Source: Dactylosporangium fulvum
GTDB taxonomy: Bacteria; Actinomycetota; Actinomycetes; Mycobacteriales; Micromonosporaceae
NCBI RefSeq assembly: GCF_025137375.1
Contig: NZ_CP073720.1
Coordinates: forward strand, 4,426,501-4,490,500
Length of the DNA: 64,000 nucleotides
Reading direction: 5' to 3'
Shown: positions 17,565-25,609 of the stretch, one piece after another
How the letters are laid out: each line of letters begins with the position of its first letter
Numbering within the stretch: position 1 is the first letter of the stretch
The notes under the pieces: model-generated
Seen by the model: the letters and a program-made list of their open reading frames with translations, nothing else
The model's database searches: none
Told to the model about the DNA's origin: nothing
Made by a program: the position numbers and the translations under genes

Positions 17565-18850
17565 GTCCGCGCGCGGGCACGGCGGGCACGTCCTGGGTGG
17601 TCAGCGCCGATCGGCTCATCGACGGCACCGGGGGTGCCGTCGTCGACGACCCGGTGGTGCTCGTCGAGGACGGCCGGATCGTCGCCGTCCACCAGGGTCG
17701 GTTGCCGGACGGCGCGGAGCGCCCGGGAACGAGGGTCCTGGACCTCGCCGGCTGCACGCTGCTGCCGGGACTGACCGATGCGCACGTGCACCTGAACCTT
17801 CCGGGGGACGGGTCCGAGTTCGAGACCTGGTCGCGGGAGAGCGACGGCGTGTTCGTCGCGGCCGCCGACCATGCCGCCCGGATCGCACTGGAGGCCGGCA
17901 TCACGACCCTTCGTGACACCGGCTCCCGGGGCAGCACCGTCTTCGACCTACGCCGGGCCGCCGAGCTGGGCCGGGGGCGCATTCCCCGGCTCCTCGTCTG
18001 CGGCCACCCGCTGACCATCTCCGGTGGTCACGGCTGGCCGCTCGGCGGCGAGGTGGACGGCGTCGAGGGGGTCCGGACGGCGGTACGGCAGCTGAAGAAG
18101 GCCGGCGCCGACTGGATCAAGGTGATCGGCTCGGGCGGAGGCACGAAGGGCACCCTGGTGCACCGGCCGGCCTTCACCCGGGCCGAGCTCAGGGCGATCG
18201 CCGACGAGGCGCACCGGCTCGAGCTGAAGGTGACCACCCACACCGTCTGCACCGAGTCGCTCGAGGACGCGCTCGAGGCCGGCGTCGACGGCATCGAGCA
18301 CGGCCTGTTCCTGGTCGACTTCGAGCACCAGGAGTACTCGCCGCGGGTCGCCGAGCGATTGGCGGCGGCGGGCATCCCGGTGACCTCGACGCTGGTGGTC
18401 GGGCACGACGTGGTGCGGTCCGTGGACGCGATCGACAAGCCCGACGCCGAGCAGCGCCTGCAGCGGGACCGATGGGACCGGATGCTGGGCGACACGCTGG
18501 ACCAGTTCGGGCGGATGCGGTCGCTCGGGGTGCCGTTCATCGCGGGAACCGACGCGGGCTGGCGCTTCACCGAGTTCGACAGCCTGCCCGACGAACTGTG
18601 GCTGATGACCGAAGGCGGCATGAGCGCCGTCGAGGCCGTCCATGCGGCGAGCGGGCTGGCTGCCGATGTCCTCGGCTTCGCGGACGAGGCCGGGCGCGTC
18701 GTACCGGGCCTGGCCGCAGACCTGGTGGCAGTGGCCGGCGATCCGCTCGGGGACCTGCGCAGGCTGCGCGACGTGGAGATGGTGATGCAGGCCGGGAAAC
18801 TGCGGGTCGACCGGGGTGCCCGAGGGACGCGGTCCGGAGGCGCGCGGTGA
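17561..18850 (+). CDS. prolidase-like amidohydrolase of the peptide-import operon
   Basis: The protein has 429 residues. The full dinuclear metal site of the prolidase-like amidohydrolase group is visible: H75 and H77 (DAHVHLN), Lys in DWIKVIGSGG, His in VTTHTV, His in GIEHGLF and Asp in AGTDAGW. It should hydrolyse an amide bond with a free carboxylate on one side, such as an Xaa-Pro dipeptide or N-acyl amino acid; relatives prefer hydrophobic residues. It lies between the binding protein and the two transporter ATPases, overlapping both neighbours by 4 bp (ATGA, GTGA), so it is physically embedded in the importer operon. It is a paralogue of the genes at 4849 and 35014. Confidence 0.88.
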   Translation: MSPRAGTAGTSWVVSADRLIDGTGGAVVDDPVVLVEDGRIVAVHQGRLPDGAERPGTRVLDLAGCTLLPGLTDAHVHLNLPGDGSEFETWSRESDGVFVAAADHAARIALEAGITTLRDTGSRGSTVFDLRRAAELGRGRIPRLLVCGHPLTISGGHGWPLGGEVDGVEGVRTAVRQLKKAGADWIKVIGSGGGTKGTLVHRPAFTRAELRAIADEAHRLELKVTTHTVCTESLEDALEAGVDGIEHGLFLVDFEHQEYSPRVAERLAAAGIPVTSTLVVGHDVVRSVDAIDKPDAEQRLQRDRWDRMLGDTLDQFGRMRSLGVPFIAGTDAGWRFTEFDSLPDELWLMTEGGMSAVEAVHAASGLAADVLGFADEAGRVVPGLAADLVAVAGDPLGDLRRLRDVEMVMQAGKLRVDRGARGTRSGGAR

Positions 18851-19854
18851 ATGGGCCCGCTCCCGTCCTGGACGTCGTGGACCTGGTGGCCGAGTTCCCG
18901 ATGGGCCACGGGCACGTCACCGTCGTCGACGGGGTGAGCTTCTCGGTCGCGCCCGGCGCGAGCGTCGGCCTGGTCGGCGAGTCGGGCTCGGGGAAGAGCA
19001 TCACCGCGATGTCGGTCGTCGGGATGATCCCGGCGCCAGGCCGGATCACCGGCGGTTCGGTCCGCTTCCGCGGCCAGGACATCACCCACGCGTCCGGGAA
19101 GTCGATGCGTGCGCTGCGGGGCAAGGAGATCGGCCTGGTCCTGCAGGACCCGATGACGGCCCTGAACCCGGTGCAGCGGATCGGCCCCCAGATCGTGGAG
19201 GCGATCCGTGAGCACCAGGACGTCTCCAGGTCCGGCGCGGCAGCGCGGGCCGTCGAGCTCCTCGGGCAGCTGGGCATCCCGTCGCCGGAACGGCGTTTCC
19301 ACGAGTACCCGCACCGGCTGAGCGGCGGCATGCGGCAGCGTGTGGTCCTGGCGATCGCGCTGGCCAACGATCCCAGCCTGCTGGTGCTCGACGAGCCCAC
19401 CACCGCGCTCGACGTGACCGTCCAGGCGCAGATCCTGGACCTGATCAAAGAGCTGCGTACCCGGGTCGGCACGGCGATCGTGCTGATCACCCACGACGTG
19501 GGCGTGGTGGCCGAGGTCTGCGACGACGTCATCGTGATGTACGGCGGGCGGGTGATGGAGCACGCGCCCGCCTCCCTGCTGCTCGCCGATCCGTTGCACC
19601 CGTACACGATCGGGCTGCTCGGATCCGTGCCCTCGGCCGGGACCAAGGGGGAGAAGCTCGCGACCATCCCGGGGGCGGTGCCGTCGCCGGCCGACATGCC
19701 GCGCGGCTGCCCCTTCTCCAACCGGTGCAAAAATGTCATGACCAAGTGCGAGGAAAGGCCACCCGTGGTCCAGTTCCCAGACGGACGATCGGTCGCGTGC
19801 TGGCTGCATGGAGACGCCGCCGGCGTCCCGGGCGCGGCGGTGCGGCATGTCTGA
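18847..19854 (+). CDS. peptide ABC transporter ATPase (DppD-like)
   Basis: The protein has 335 residues, GTG start overlapping the previous stop. It has Walker A GESGSGKS, Q-loop LVLQDPMTALNP, signature RLSGGMRQRV, Walker B LLVLDEPTTALD and H-loop ITHDVG. The C-terminal oligopeptide-transporter extension with its Cys cluster (GCPFSNRC...CEERPP) is present; in Dpp/Opp ATPases this region is known to bind an Fe-S cluster in some members. It powers the Dpp-like importer together with the next gene, which starts 8 bp before this stop codon. Confidence 0.93.
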   Translation: MNGPAPVLDVVDLVAEFPMGHGHVTVVDGVSFSVAPGASVGLVGESGSGKSITAMSVVGMIPAPGRITGGSVRFRGQDITHASGKSMRALRGKEIGLVLQDPMTALNPVQRIGPQIVEAIREHQDVSRSGAAARAVELLGQLGIPSPERRFHEYPHRLSGGMRQRVVLAIALANDPSLLVLDEPTTALDVTVQAQILDLIKELRTRVGTAIVLITHDVGVVAEVCDDVIVMYGGRVMEHAPASLLLADPLHPYTIGLLGSVPSAGTKGEKLATIPGAVPSPADMPRGCPFSNRCKNVMTKCEERPPVVQFPDGRSVACWLHGDAAGVPGAAVRHV

Positions 19855-20818
19855 GGTCCCGCTCCTGGAGCTTCAGGACGTCAGGACGCACTTCCCGGTG
19901 AAGAACGTCGACGGCGCCGGCCGGTCGCGCGGCATCGTGAAGGCGGTCGACGGGGTGTCGTTCGCCATGCGCGCCGGCGAGACCCTCGGCCTGGTCGGGG
20001 AGTCCGGCTGCGGCAAGAGCACCCTCGGGCGCACGATCGTGAACCTGGAGCGGGCGACGTCCGGGTCGATCAAGCTGGAGGGCCGGGACATCACCCGGCT
20101 CAGTTCGCGTGAGCTGCAGCGGACCCGTGCGAAGGTACAGATGATCTTCCAGGACCCGATGAGCTCCTTGGACCCGCGGATGCGGGTCGAGCGGATCGTC
20201 GGCGAGGGCCTGGCCGTCCAGGGCGTCGGTCGCGGCGAACGGACCGAGCGGGTGGTGGAGGCGCTCGACCGGGTGGGTATGCGCCGCGACCAGCTGCGGC
20301 GCTATCCGCACCAGTTCAGCGGCGGCCAGCGGCAGCGTATCGGTATCGCGCGTGCGCTGGTGATGAATCCGAAGCTGGTCATCGCCGACGAGGCGGTCTC
20401 GGCTCTGGACGTGTCAGTCCAGGCGCAGGTGCTCAATCTGATGCGTGACCTGCAACAGGACCTGGGCCTGGCGTACCTCTTCATCTCGCACGACCTCGCA
20501 GTGGTCGAGCACGTGAGTGACCGTGTCGGCGTGATGTACCTCGGAAAGCTGGTGGAGTTGGCCGATGCGCACACGCTCTACGCGGACCCGCTCATGCCCT
20601 ACACCGAGGCACTGCTCTCGGCGATCCCGTCAGGCGAGACCGGCGGGCGCGAGCGGATCGTCCTCTCGGGGGAACTGCCCAGTCCGCTCGACCCGCCGAG
20701 CGGTTGCAGGTTCCGGACTCGCTGCTGGAAGGTCCAGGACGTCTGTGCACTCGAAGAGCCCCTTCTGCGCGAGGTCCGGTCCGGGCACTGGGCCGCTTGC
20801 CACTTCGCCGCCGCATGA
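19847..20818 (+). CDS. peptide ABC transporter ATPase (DppF-like)
   Basis: The protein has 323 residues. Walker A is GESGCGKS, the Q-loop is MIFQDPMSSLDP, the signature FSGGQRQRIGIARAL, and Walker B VIADEAVSALD, where the usual Pro after Glu is Ala (DEAVSALD), a change common in DppF-type subunits. The oligopeptide-transporter C-terminal domain with CRFRTRCWKVQDVC follows. It is the last gene of the coupled cupin-to-ATPase operon; an Lrp-type regulator begins 81 bp downstream. Confidence 0.92.
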   Translation: MSEVPLLELQDVRTHFPVKNVDGAGRSRGIVKAVDGVSFAMRAGETLGLVGESGCGKSTLGRTIVNLERATSGSIKLEGRDITRLSSRELQRTRAKVQMIFQDPMSSLDPRMRVERIVGEGLAVQGVGRGERTERVVEALDRVGMRRDQLRRYPHQFSGGQRQRIGIARALVMNPKLVIADEAVSALDVSVQAQVLNLMRDLQQDLGLAYLFISHDLAVVEHVSDRVGVMYLGKLVELADAHTLYADPLMPYTEALLSAIPSGETGGRERIVLSGELPSPLDPPSGCRFRTRCWKVQDVCALEEPLLREVRSGHWAACHFAAA

Positions 20819-20899
20819 TCCACGAGATGACGTGCATACTCAGCGGCGGACGATCGCATCTGCGAGCGGCGTGCGGCACGACATGAAGGAGATGCTGGT

Positions 20900-21457
20900 A
20901 TGGCGAGTCCAGATTCCGCTGCGGGCGACCGAGAGCGAACCAACATGACCGAGTTCGTGCTGGGCGACTCCCAGAAAGCCGACCTCGACGCGATCGACCT
21001 CCGGCTGCTCAACCTGCTCGCCCGAGACGCCCGGGCCAGCCAACGCAAGATCGCCCGGGAGCTGAGCATCTCCGCCCCAACCGTCGGCGAGCGCATCGCC
21101 CGCCTCGAACGGGAGGGCGTCATCCGCGGCTACCGGGCCGAGGTCGACTGGGGTGCGCTCGGCTTCCCGATGCAGGTCTTCGCCTCCATCGTCGCCGCCT
21201 CCAACCAGGCAACCGTGCTGAAGTCGCTGCACGAGATCCGCGAAGTCGAGCAGGTCTCCGTGGTCACCGGCTCGATGGACCTGCTGGCGCGGCTGCGGGT
21301 GCGCGACTCCACCCACCTGCGCAAGGTCCTGCTGGAGGAGATCTGGGAGATCCCCGGCGTCGTTCGGGTCGAGACCCTGGTGAGCCTGGCCGAGACGAGA
21401 CACAAGGACTACCTGCAGGGGATGATCGGCGTCCTCCAGCGCGATCACGATTCCTGA
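20900..21457 (+). CDS. Lrp/AsnC family transcriptional regulator
   Basis: The protein has 185 residues; AAGGAG lies 8 nt before the ATG at 20900, so a 45-residue extension precedes the conserved part (a second ATG at 20945 is possible). The winged helix-turn-helix reads LDAIDLRLLNLLARDARASQRKIARELSISAPTVGERIARLEREGVIRGY, and the C-terminal RAM domain (sensing amino acids) follows with VEQVSVVTGSMDLLARLRV. It is co-directional with the peptide-import operon and probably regulates it in response to an amino acid released from the substrate. A second Lrp gene faces it 112 bp away. Confidence 0.93.
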   Translation: MASPDSAAGDRERTNMTEFVLGDSQKADLDAIDLRLLNLLARDARASQRKIARELSISAPTVGERIARLEREGVIRGYRAEVDWGALGFPMQVFASIVAASNQATVLKSLHEIREVEQVSVVTGSMDLLARLRVRDSTHLRKVLLEEIWEIPGVVRVETLVSLAETRHKDYLQGMIGVLQRDHDS

Positions 21458-21569
21458 CCGGCCGCCGCTACCTGCCGGCGTTCACCGACGGCGGCGACTG
21501 CTTGCGTTCCGGGTCGTTGCCCGCCATGCGCGGCACTTGACCTGATCCGCGGCGACGTCTCGGCGGACC

Positions 21570-22022
21570 TCAAGCCTCTCCGGCGACGTTCTCGGCGGCC
21601 CGGTCCCAGGAGTTCATCACGATCAGGGTCTTGGTCCCGGAGACCTTGCCGGAACGCCGAATCGCGTTCACGACCCGCTGCAGGTGGTCGACGTTCTCCA
21701 CGCGGAAACGCAGCATCGCGTCCGGGTCGCCGGCGATGGTGAAGAACTGCCGCACCTCGGGGATGTCACGGGCGATCTTCTCGATCTCGGCGGTGTCGAC
21801 GCTGCCGATCAGCCGGACCTCGGTGAACGCGTCCAAGCCGCCGACCGCCTGGTCGTCGACAACGGCCACGTAGCCCTTGATCACGCCGTTGCGCTCGAGT
21901 CGTTCGATCCGGCGTGACACGGGTGCGGCGGAGAGTCCGACCCGGCGGGCGATCTCGCTCACCGGGGTCCGCGCGTTGGTCCGCAGGACCTCCACGATGG
22001 CCCGGTCGACGTCGTCCAGCAT
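21570..22022 (-). CDS. Lrp/AsnC family regulator divergent to the 2-oxoacid dehydrogenase genes
   Basis: The protein has 150 residues from the ATG at 22022 (GGAG just upstream), the standard Lrp length. The HTH is LDDVDRAIVEVLRTNARTPVSEIARRVGLSAAPVSRRIERLERNGVIKGY; the RAM domain contains VRQFFTIAGDPDAMLRFRV. It is transcribed away from the E1alpha gene across a 164-bp region with a small palindrome. This is the usual arrangement of BkdR-like Lrp regulators that control branched-chain 2-oxoacid dehydrogenase operons. The effector is likely a branched-chain amino acid (inference). Confidence 0.93.
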   Translation of the reverse strand: MLDDVDRAIVEVLRTNARTPVSEIARRVGLSAAPVSRRIERLERNGVIKGYVAVVDDQAVGGLDAFTEVRLIGSVDTAEIEKIARDIPEVRQFFTIAGDPDAMLRFRVENVDHLQRVVNAIRRSGKVSGTKTLIVMNSWDRAAENVAGEA

Positions 22023-22089
22023 TTCTGGTCTCCGCAAAGATCAAGCGCTGCGCGCACGATGGATGGCCTCCAGGGCAGTCTATCGGAAG

Positions 22090-22103
22090 GGAATGTGCAT
22101 TCC
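22090..22103. promoter_or_regulatory. palindrome in the divergent lrp/E1alpha promoter region
   Basis: GGAATG-tg-CATTCC has perfect 6-bp arms with a 2-nt spacer and lies midway between the Lrp gene and E1alpha. An AT-rich GAATATTGC follows 17 bp later. Either could be an Lrp binding site or overlap a promoter. Binding is inferred from position and symmetry. Confidence 0.45.
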
Positions 22104-22186
22104 TGATCGGACCGATGCGCGAATATTGCTCACGGCGCACCGGGCCGAAATCCTTCTTCCACGCACGCCTCAGCGAGGAGAAGACG

Positions 22187-23311
22187 ATGACTGAACCGGA
22201 CGGCGCGACGCACGATCCGTGGAGTGTCCTGTCCCCGGACGGACGGCTGACCCCGCACCATCGGGTGCCGACCGGGCCAGGCGCGCTCGACCTGCGCGGC
22301 GCTCTCCGGGACATGGTGCTCGCCCGCCGGATCGACACCGAGGCGATCGCACTGCAGCGCCAGGGCGAGCTCGGGCTGTGGCCCTCGATGCTCGGCCAGG
22401 AGGGCGCCCAGGTCGGCGCCGGCTACGCGATCCGGCCACAGGACGTCGTCTTCCCGACCTACCGCGAACACGCCGTCGCCTGGACCCAGGGGGTGGACCC
22501 GGTCAACCTGCTCGGCCTCTTCCGCGGCACCACCATGGGCGGCTGGGACCCGCGGGAACGGAACTTCCACCTCTACACGCTGGTGATCGGCGCGCAGAAC
22601 CTGCACGCGGTCGGCTACGCGATGGGCCTGGTCCGGGACGGTGCGGTGGGCACCGGGGACGCCGACCGCGACCGGGCGGTGCTGGTCTTCCTCGGCGACG
22701 GCGCGCTGAGCGAGGGCGAGACCAACGAGGCGTTCGTCTGGGCCGCGACCCAGGACCTGCCGGTGGTTTTCTTCTGCCAGAACAACCAGTGGGCGATCTC
22801 CGCGCCGTACGCGACCCAGAGCAGGATTCCGGCGGCCGACCGTGCCCGCGGCTTCGGGTTCCCCGGCGTCCGGGTGGACGGCAACGACGTCATCGCCAGC
22901 CATGCGGTCACCACGGCGGCCCTCGACCGGGCCCGGCAGGGCGGTGGTCCGACGCTGATCGAGGCGGTCACCTACCGGCTGAACCCGCACACGACCTCGG
23001 ACGACGACCTGCGCTACCGCTCCAGAGACGAGAACGAGTACTGGGCCCAGCGTGATCCGATCGACCGGCTTCGTGCGTACCTGACCTCAGAGGCCGCCGG
23101 CGACGCCCGCATCGACGAGGCGTTCCTGGCGGACCTGCAGGCCGAGTCCGACGCGCTCGGCGAGCGGCTGCGCACCGGGTGCCGCCGGCTGCCGGTCCCC
23201 GCGCCCGCGGACCCGTTCGTCAACACGCTGACCGAGCTCACCCCCGAGCTCGCCCGGCAGCTGGAGGCCCACCTGGCGTTTGTCGCGGCCGGCGAGAAGG
23301 AGCACGCGTGA
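22187..23311 (+). CDS. bkdA: branched-chain 2-oxoacid dehydrogenase E1 alpha subunit
   Basis: The protein has 374 residues from the ATG at 22187 with GAGGAG upstream. The thiamine diphosphate and Mg motif is clear: FLGDGALSEG followed about 30 residues later by CQNNQWAIS. It also has the phosphorylation-loop-like RLNPHTTSDDDLRYRS seen in E1alpha proteins. It decarboxylates a 2-oxo acid and, with E1beta, passes the acyl group to E2. Family resemblance alone leaves pyruvate or acetoin dehydrogenase possible. The Leu/Val dehydrogenase, the acyl-CoA dehydrogenase and the Lrp regulator nearby favour branched-chain substrates. Its stop overlaps the E1beta start. Confidence 0.88.
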   Translation: MTEPDGATHDPWSVLSPDGRLTPHHRVPTGPGALDLRGALRDMVLARRIDTEAIALQRQGELGLWPSMLGQEGAQVGAGYAIRPQDVVFPTYREHAVAWTQGVDPVNLLGLFRGTTMGGWDPRERNFHLYTLVIGAQNLHAVGYAMGLVRDGAVGTGDADRDRAVLVFLGDGALSEGETNEAFVWAATQDLPVVFFCQNNQWAISAPYATQSRIPAADRARGFGFPGVRVDGNDVIASHAVTTAALDRARQGGGPTLIEAVTYRLNPHTTSDDDLRYRSRDENEYWAQRDPIDRLRAYLTSEAAGDARIDEAFLADLQAESDALGERLRTGCRRLPVPAPADPFVNTLTELTPELARQLEAHLAFVAAGEKEHA

Positions 23312-24282
23312 GCACCACCGCTATCGCACATGCCTTGAACCGGGGCCTGCGTAACGCCATGGAGGCGGACGAAAAGGTGATGCTCATCGGTGAGGACATC
23401 GGCGCCCTCGGCGGTGTCTTCCGCGTCACCGACGGGCTGCAGAAGGACTTCGGCGCGCTCCGCGTCGTCAACGCGCCGCTGGGCGAGGCCGGCATCGTCG
23501 GCAGCGCGATCGGCCTGGCGATGGCCGGCTACCGGCCGGTCTGCGAGATCCAGTTCGACGGGTTCGTCTTCCCGGCGATGAACCAGATCGTCACCCAGTT
23601 GGCGAAGTACCGGCACCGGTCCGAGGGCGCGATCGCGCTCCCGGTCGTGATCCGGATCCCGGTCGGCGGCGGCATCGGCGCGATCGAGCACCACAGCGAG
23701 TCGCCCGAGGCGTACTTCACCCACACCGCGGGGCTGCGGGTGGTCTGCCCGTCGAACGCGCACGACGCCTACCACCTGCTGCGGGCCGCGATCCGGTCCG
23801 ACGACCCGGTGATATTCCTGGAGCCGAAGAAGTCGTACTGGCTCAAGGGGGAGATCGACACCGCGGCCGCGCCGCCGGACCTGAACAGTGCCGCCGTGGT
23901 GCGTCCCGGCACCGACCTGACCCTGGTCGGCTATGGAGCGCTGGTACCGGTCGCGTTGAAGGCCGCGGACGCCTTGGCCGAGGAGGGCCGCTCGGTCGAG
24001 GTGATCGACCTGCGCTCGCTGTCGCCGATCGACGACGCGACGGTGACCGCCTCGGTGCGCCGGACCGGCCGGCTGGTGATCGCCCACGAGGCCGCGCAGA
24101 GCGCCGGCATCGGGGCCGAGCTGGCCAGCCGGGTGCTGGCCGACGCCTTCTACGAACTGGAGGCGCCGATCCTGCGGGTCACCGGCTACGACACCCCGTA
24201 CCCGGCGAGCCGGCTGGAGGAGGAGTGGCTTCCCGGCCTGGACCGCGTCCTCGACGCCTGCGATGCCAGCTATGCGTACTGA
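23308..24282 (+). CDS. bkdB: branched-chain 2-oxoacid dehydrogenase E1 beta subunit
   Basis: The protein has 324 residues, GTG start overlapping the E1alpha stop. Typical E1beta features are present: MLIGEDIGALGGVFRVTDGL, the Glu that activates thiamine in APLGEAGIVGSAIGLAMAG, IQFDGFVFPAMNQI, and the C-terminal VIDLRSLSPID and HEAAQSAGIGAEL. It forms the alpha2beta2 decarboxylase with the previous gene. The E2 gene follows after 30 bp. Confidence 0.92.
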   Translation: MSTTAIAHALNRGLRNAMEADEKVMLIGEDIGALGGVFRVTDGLQKDFGALRVVNAPLGEAGIVGSAIGLAMAGYRPVCEIQFDGFVFPAMNQIVTQLAKYRHRSEGAIALPVVIRIPVGGGIGAIEHHSESPEAYFTHTAGLRVVCPSNAHDAYHLLRAAIRSDDPVIFLEPKKSYWLKGEIDTAAAPPDLNSAAVVRPGTDLTLVGYGALVPVALKAADALAEEGRSVEVIDLRSLSPIDDATVTASVRRTGRLVIAHEAAQSAGIGAELASRVLADAFYELEAPILRVTGYDTPYPASRLEEEWLPGLDRVLDACDASYAY

Positions 24283-24312
24283 GCGCCCGAACGCCGACCG
24301 GAGGAAGACGCC

Positions 24313-25542
24313 ATGAGCACCGAGCAGTTCCATCTTCCCGACGTGGGGGAGGGCCTCACCGAGGCGGAGATCGTTGCCTGGCACGTCGCGGTCGGGGACG
24401 TCGTCGAGGTCAACCAGATCATCGTGGACATCGAGACCGCCAAGTCCGTCGTGGAACTGCCCTCGCCGTTCGCCGGCACGGTCACCGAGCTGTTGGTGGC
24501 GGCCGGGGAGACGGTCGCCGTCGGCACGGCGATCATCGGCATTACCACGGCGGTATCCGCGGAAGAGCCGAAGCTGCTCGTCGGCTACGGCGCCCGGGAG
24601 AGCGAGGGACGCCAGCGCCGCCGTGGTGGTGCGGTCCTTGGTGCCGTCCCGGCGGTCGTCCCGGCGGCGGAGAAGCCGCGTGCCAAACCCCCGGTGCGCA
24701 AGCTGGCCCAGGTGCTCGGCGTCGACCTCGCCGCGGTGGTACCGACCGGGCCGGACGGGATCGTGGCCCGCGCCGACGTGCTCGGGGCGGCGGAGAACGG
24801 AGCGGCCCCGGCCGCCCCGAGCCCGGTCCCGGACGGCGATGTCACCCGCTATCCGATCAAGGGAGTCCGCAAGCACACCGCGGCGGCGATGGTGGCCTCG
24901 GCGTTCACCGCACCGCACGTCACCGAGTTCGTCACCGTCGACGTCACGGAGACGATCCGCCTCAAGGACCGGGTCCAGCAGCGCCGCGAGTTCCGTGACG
25001 TGAAGCTCACCCCGCTGGCCTTCGTCGCGCGCGCCTACCTGATCGCCGTCGGCCGCACACCGATCGCCAACGGGCACTGGGACGAGGCGTCCCAGGAGAT
25101 CGTCGTCCCGGCGGCGGTGAACCTCGGGATCGCCGCGGCCACCCCGCGCGGGCTGGTGGTGCCGAACATCCGGGCGGCGCACGCCCTGGGCCTGCGCGAG
25201 CTCGCGGTCGCGATCAACGAGCTGGCAGCCACCGCCCGGGCCGGCAAGACCCCGCCGGAGCGGATGAGCGGCGGCACCACCACGATCACCAACGTCGGCG
25301 TCTTCGGGGTCGACACCGGCACCCCGATCCTGAACCCGGGGGAGACCGCGATCCTGGCCGTCGGAGCCATCCGGCGGATGCCGTGGGTGGTCGAGGACGA
25401 ACGCGGCGAACGGATCGAGCCGCGCTCGGTGCTCCAACTCGCGCTCTCCTTCGACCACCGGGTGATGGACGGGCAGCAGGGCTCCGAGCTGCTCGCCGAC
25501 ACCGCAGCCGTGCTCGCCGAGCCCGGTCTTGCGATCCTTTGA
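24313..25542 (+). CDS. bkdC: 2-oxoacid dehydrogenase E2 (dihydrolipoyl acyltransferase)
   Basis: The protein has 409 residues. One lipoyl domain (residues 1-80, lipoylated K44 in DIETAKSVVELP) is joined by a linker to a peripheral subunit-binding domain (KPPVRKLAQVLGVDLAAVVPTGPDGIVARADV). The acyltransferase domain ends with the catalytic LSFDHRVMDGQQGSELL. It transfers the acyl group to CoA. The single lipoyl domain is typical of branched-chain complexes in actinobacteria. No E3 (lipoamide dehydrogenase) gene is nearby, so E3 must be shared with other complexes elsewhere on the chromosome. Confidence 0.93.
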   Translation: MSTEQFHLPDVGEGLTEAEIVAWHVAVGDVVEVNQIIVDIETAKSVVELPSPFAGTVTELLVAAGETVAVGTAIIGITTAVSAEEPKLLVGYGARESEGRQRRRGGAVLGAVPAVVPAAEKPRAKPPVRKLAQVLGVDLAAVVPTGPDGIVARADVLGAAENGAAPAAPSPVPDGDVTRYPIKGVRKHTAAAMVASAFTAPHVTEFVTVDVTETIRLKDRVQQRREFRDVKLTPLAFVARAYLIAVGRTPIANGHWDEASQEIVVPAAVNLGIAAATPRGLVVPNIRAAHALGLRELAVAINELAATARAGKTPPERMSGGTTTITNVGVFGVDTGTPILNPGETAILAVGAIRRMPWVVEDERGERIEPRSVLQLALSFDHRVMDGQQGSELLADTAAVLAEPGLAIL

Positions 25543-25564
25543 CCTCCCGGACGCCCCGGCACAG

Positions 25565-25604
25565 GAACAGCCTCGAACAGCCCCGAACAGCCACGAACAG
25601 GAGG
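25565..25604 (+). repeat. four tandem 10-bp units ending in the ribosome binding site
   Basis: GAACAGCCTC, GAACAGCCCC, GAACAGCCAC and GAACAGGAGG follow head to tail. The last unit carries the AGGAGG ribosome binding site of the acyl-CoA dehydrogenase. Unit number could vary by slippage, but it would not alter the site-to-start distance. Confidence 0.8.
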
Positions 25605-25609
25605 ACTTC

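Noticed and set aside
18028..19848. 606-codon minus-strand open frame
   Set aside because: It is antisense to the amidohydrolase and DppD-like ATPase.
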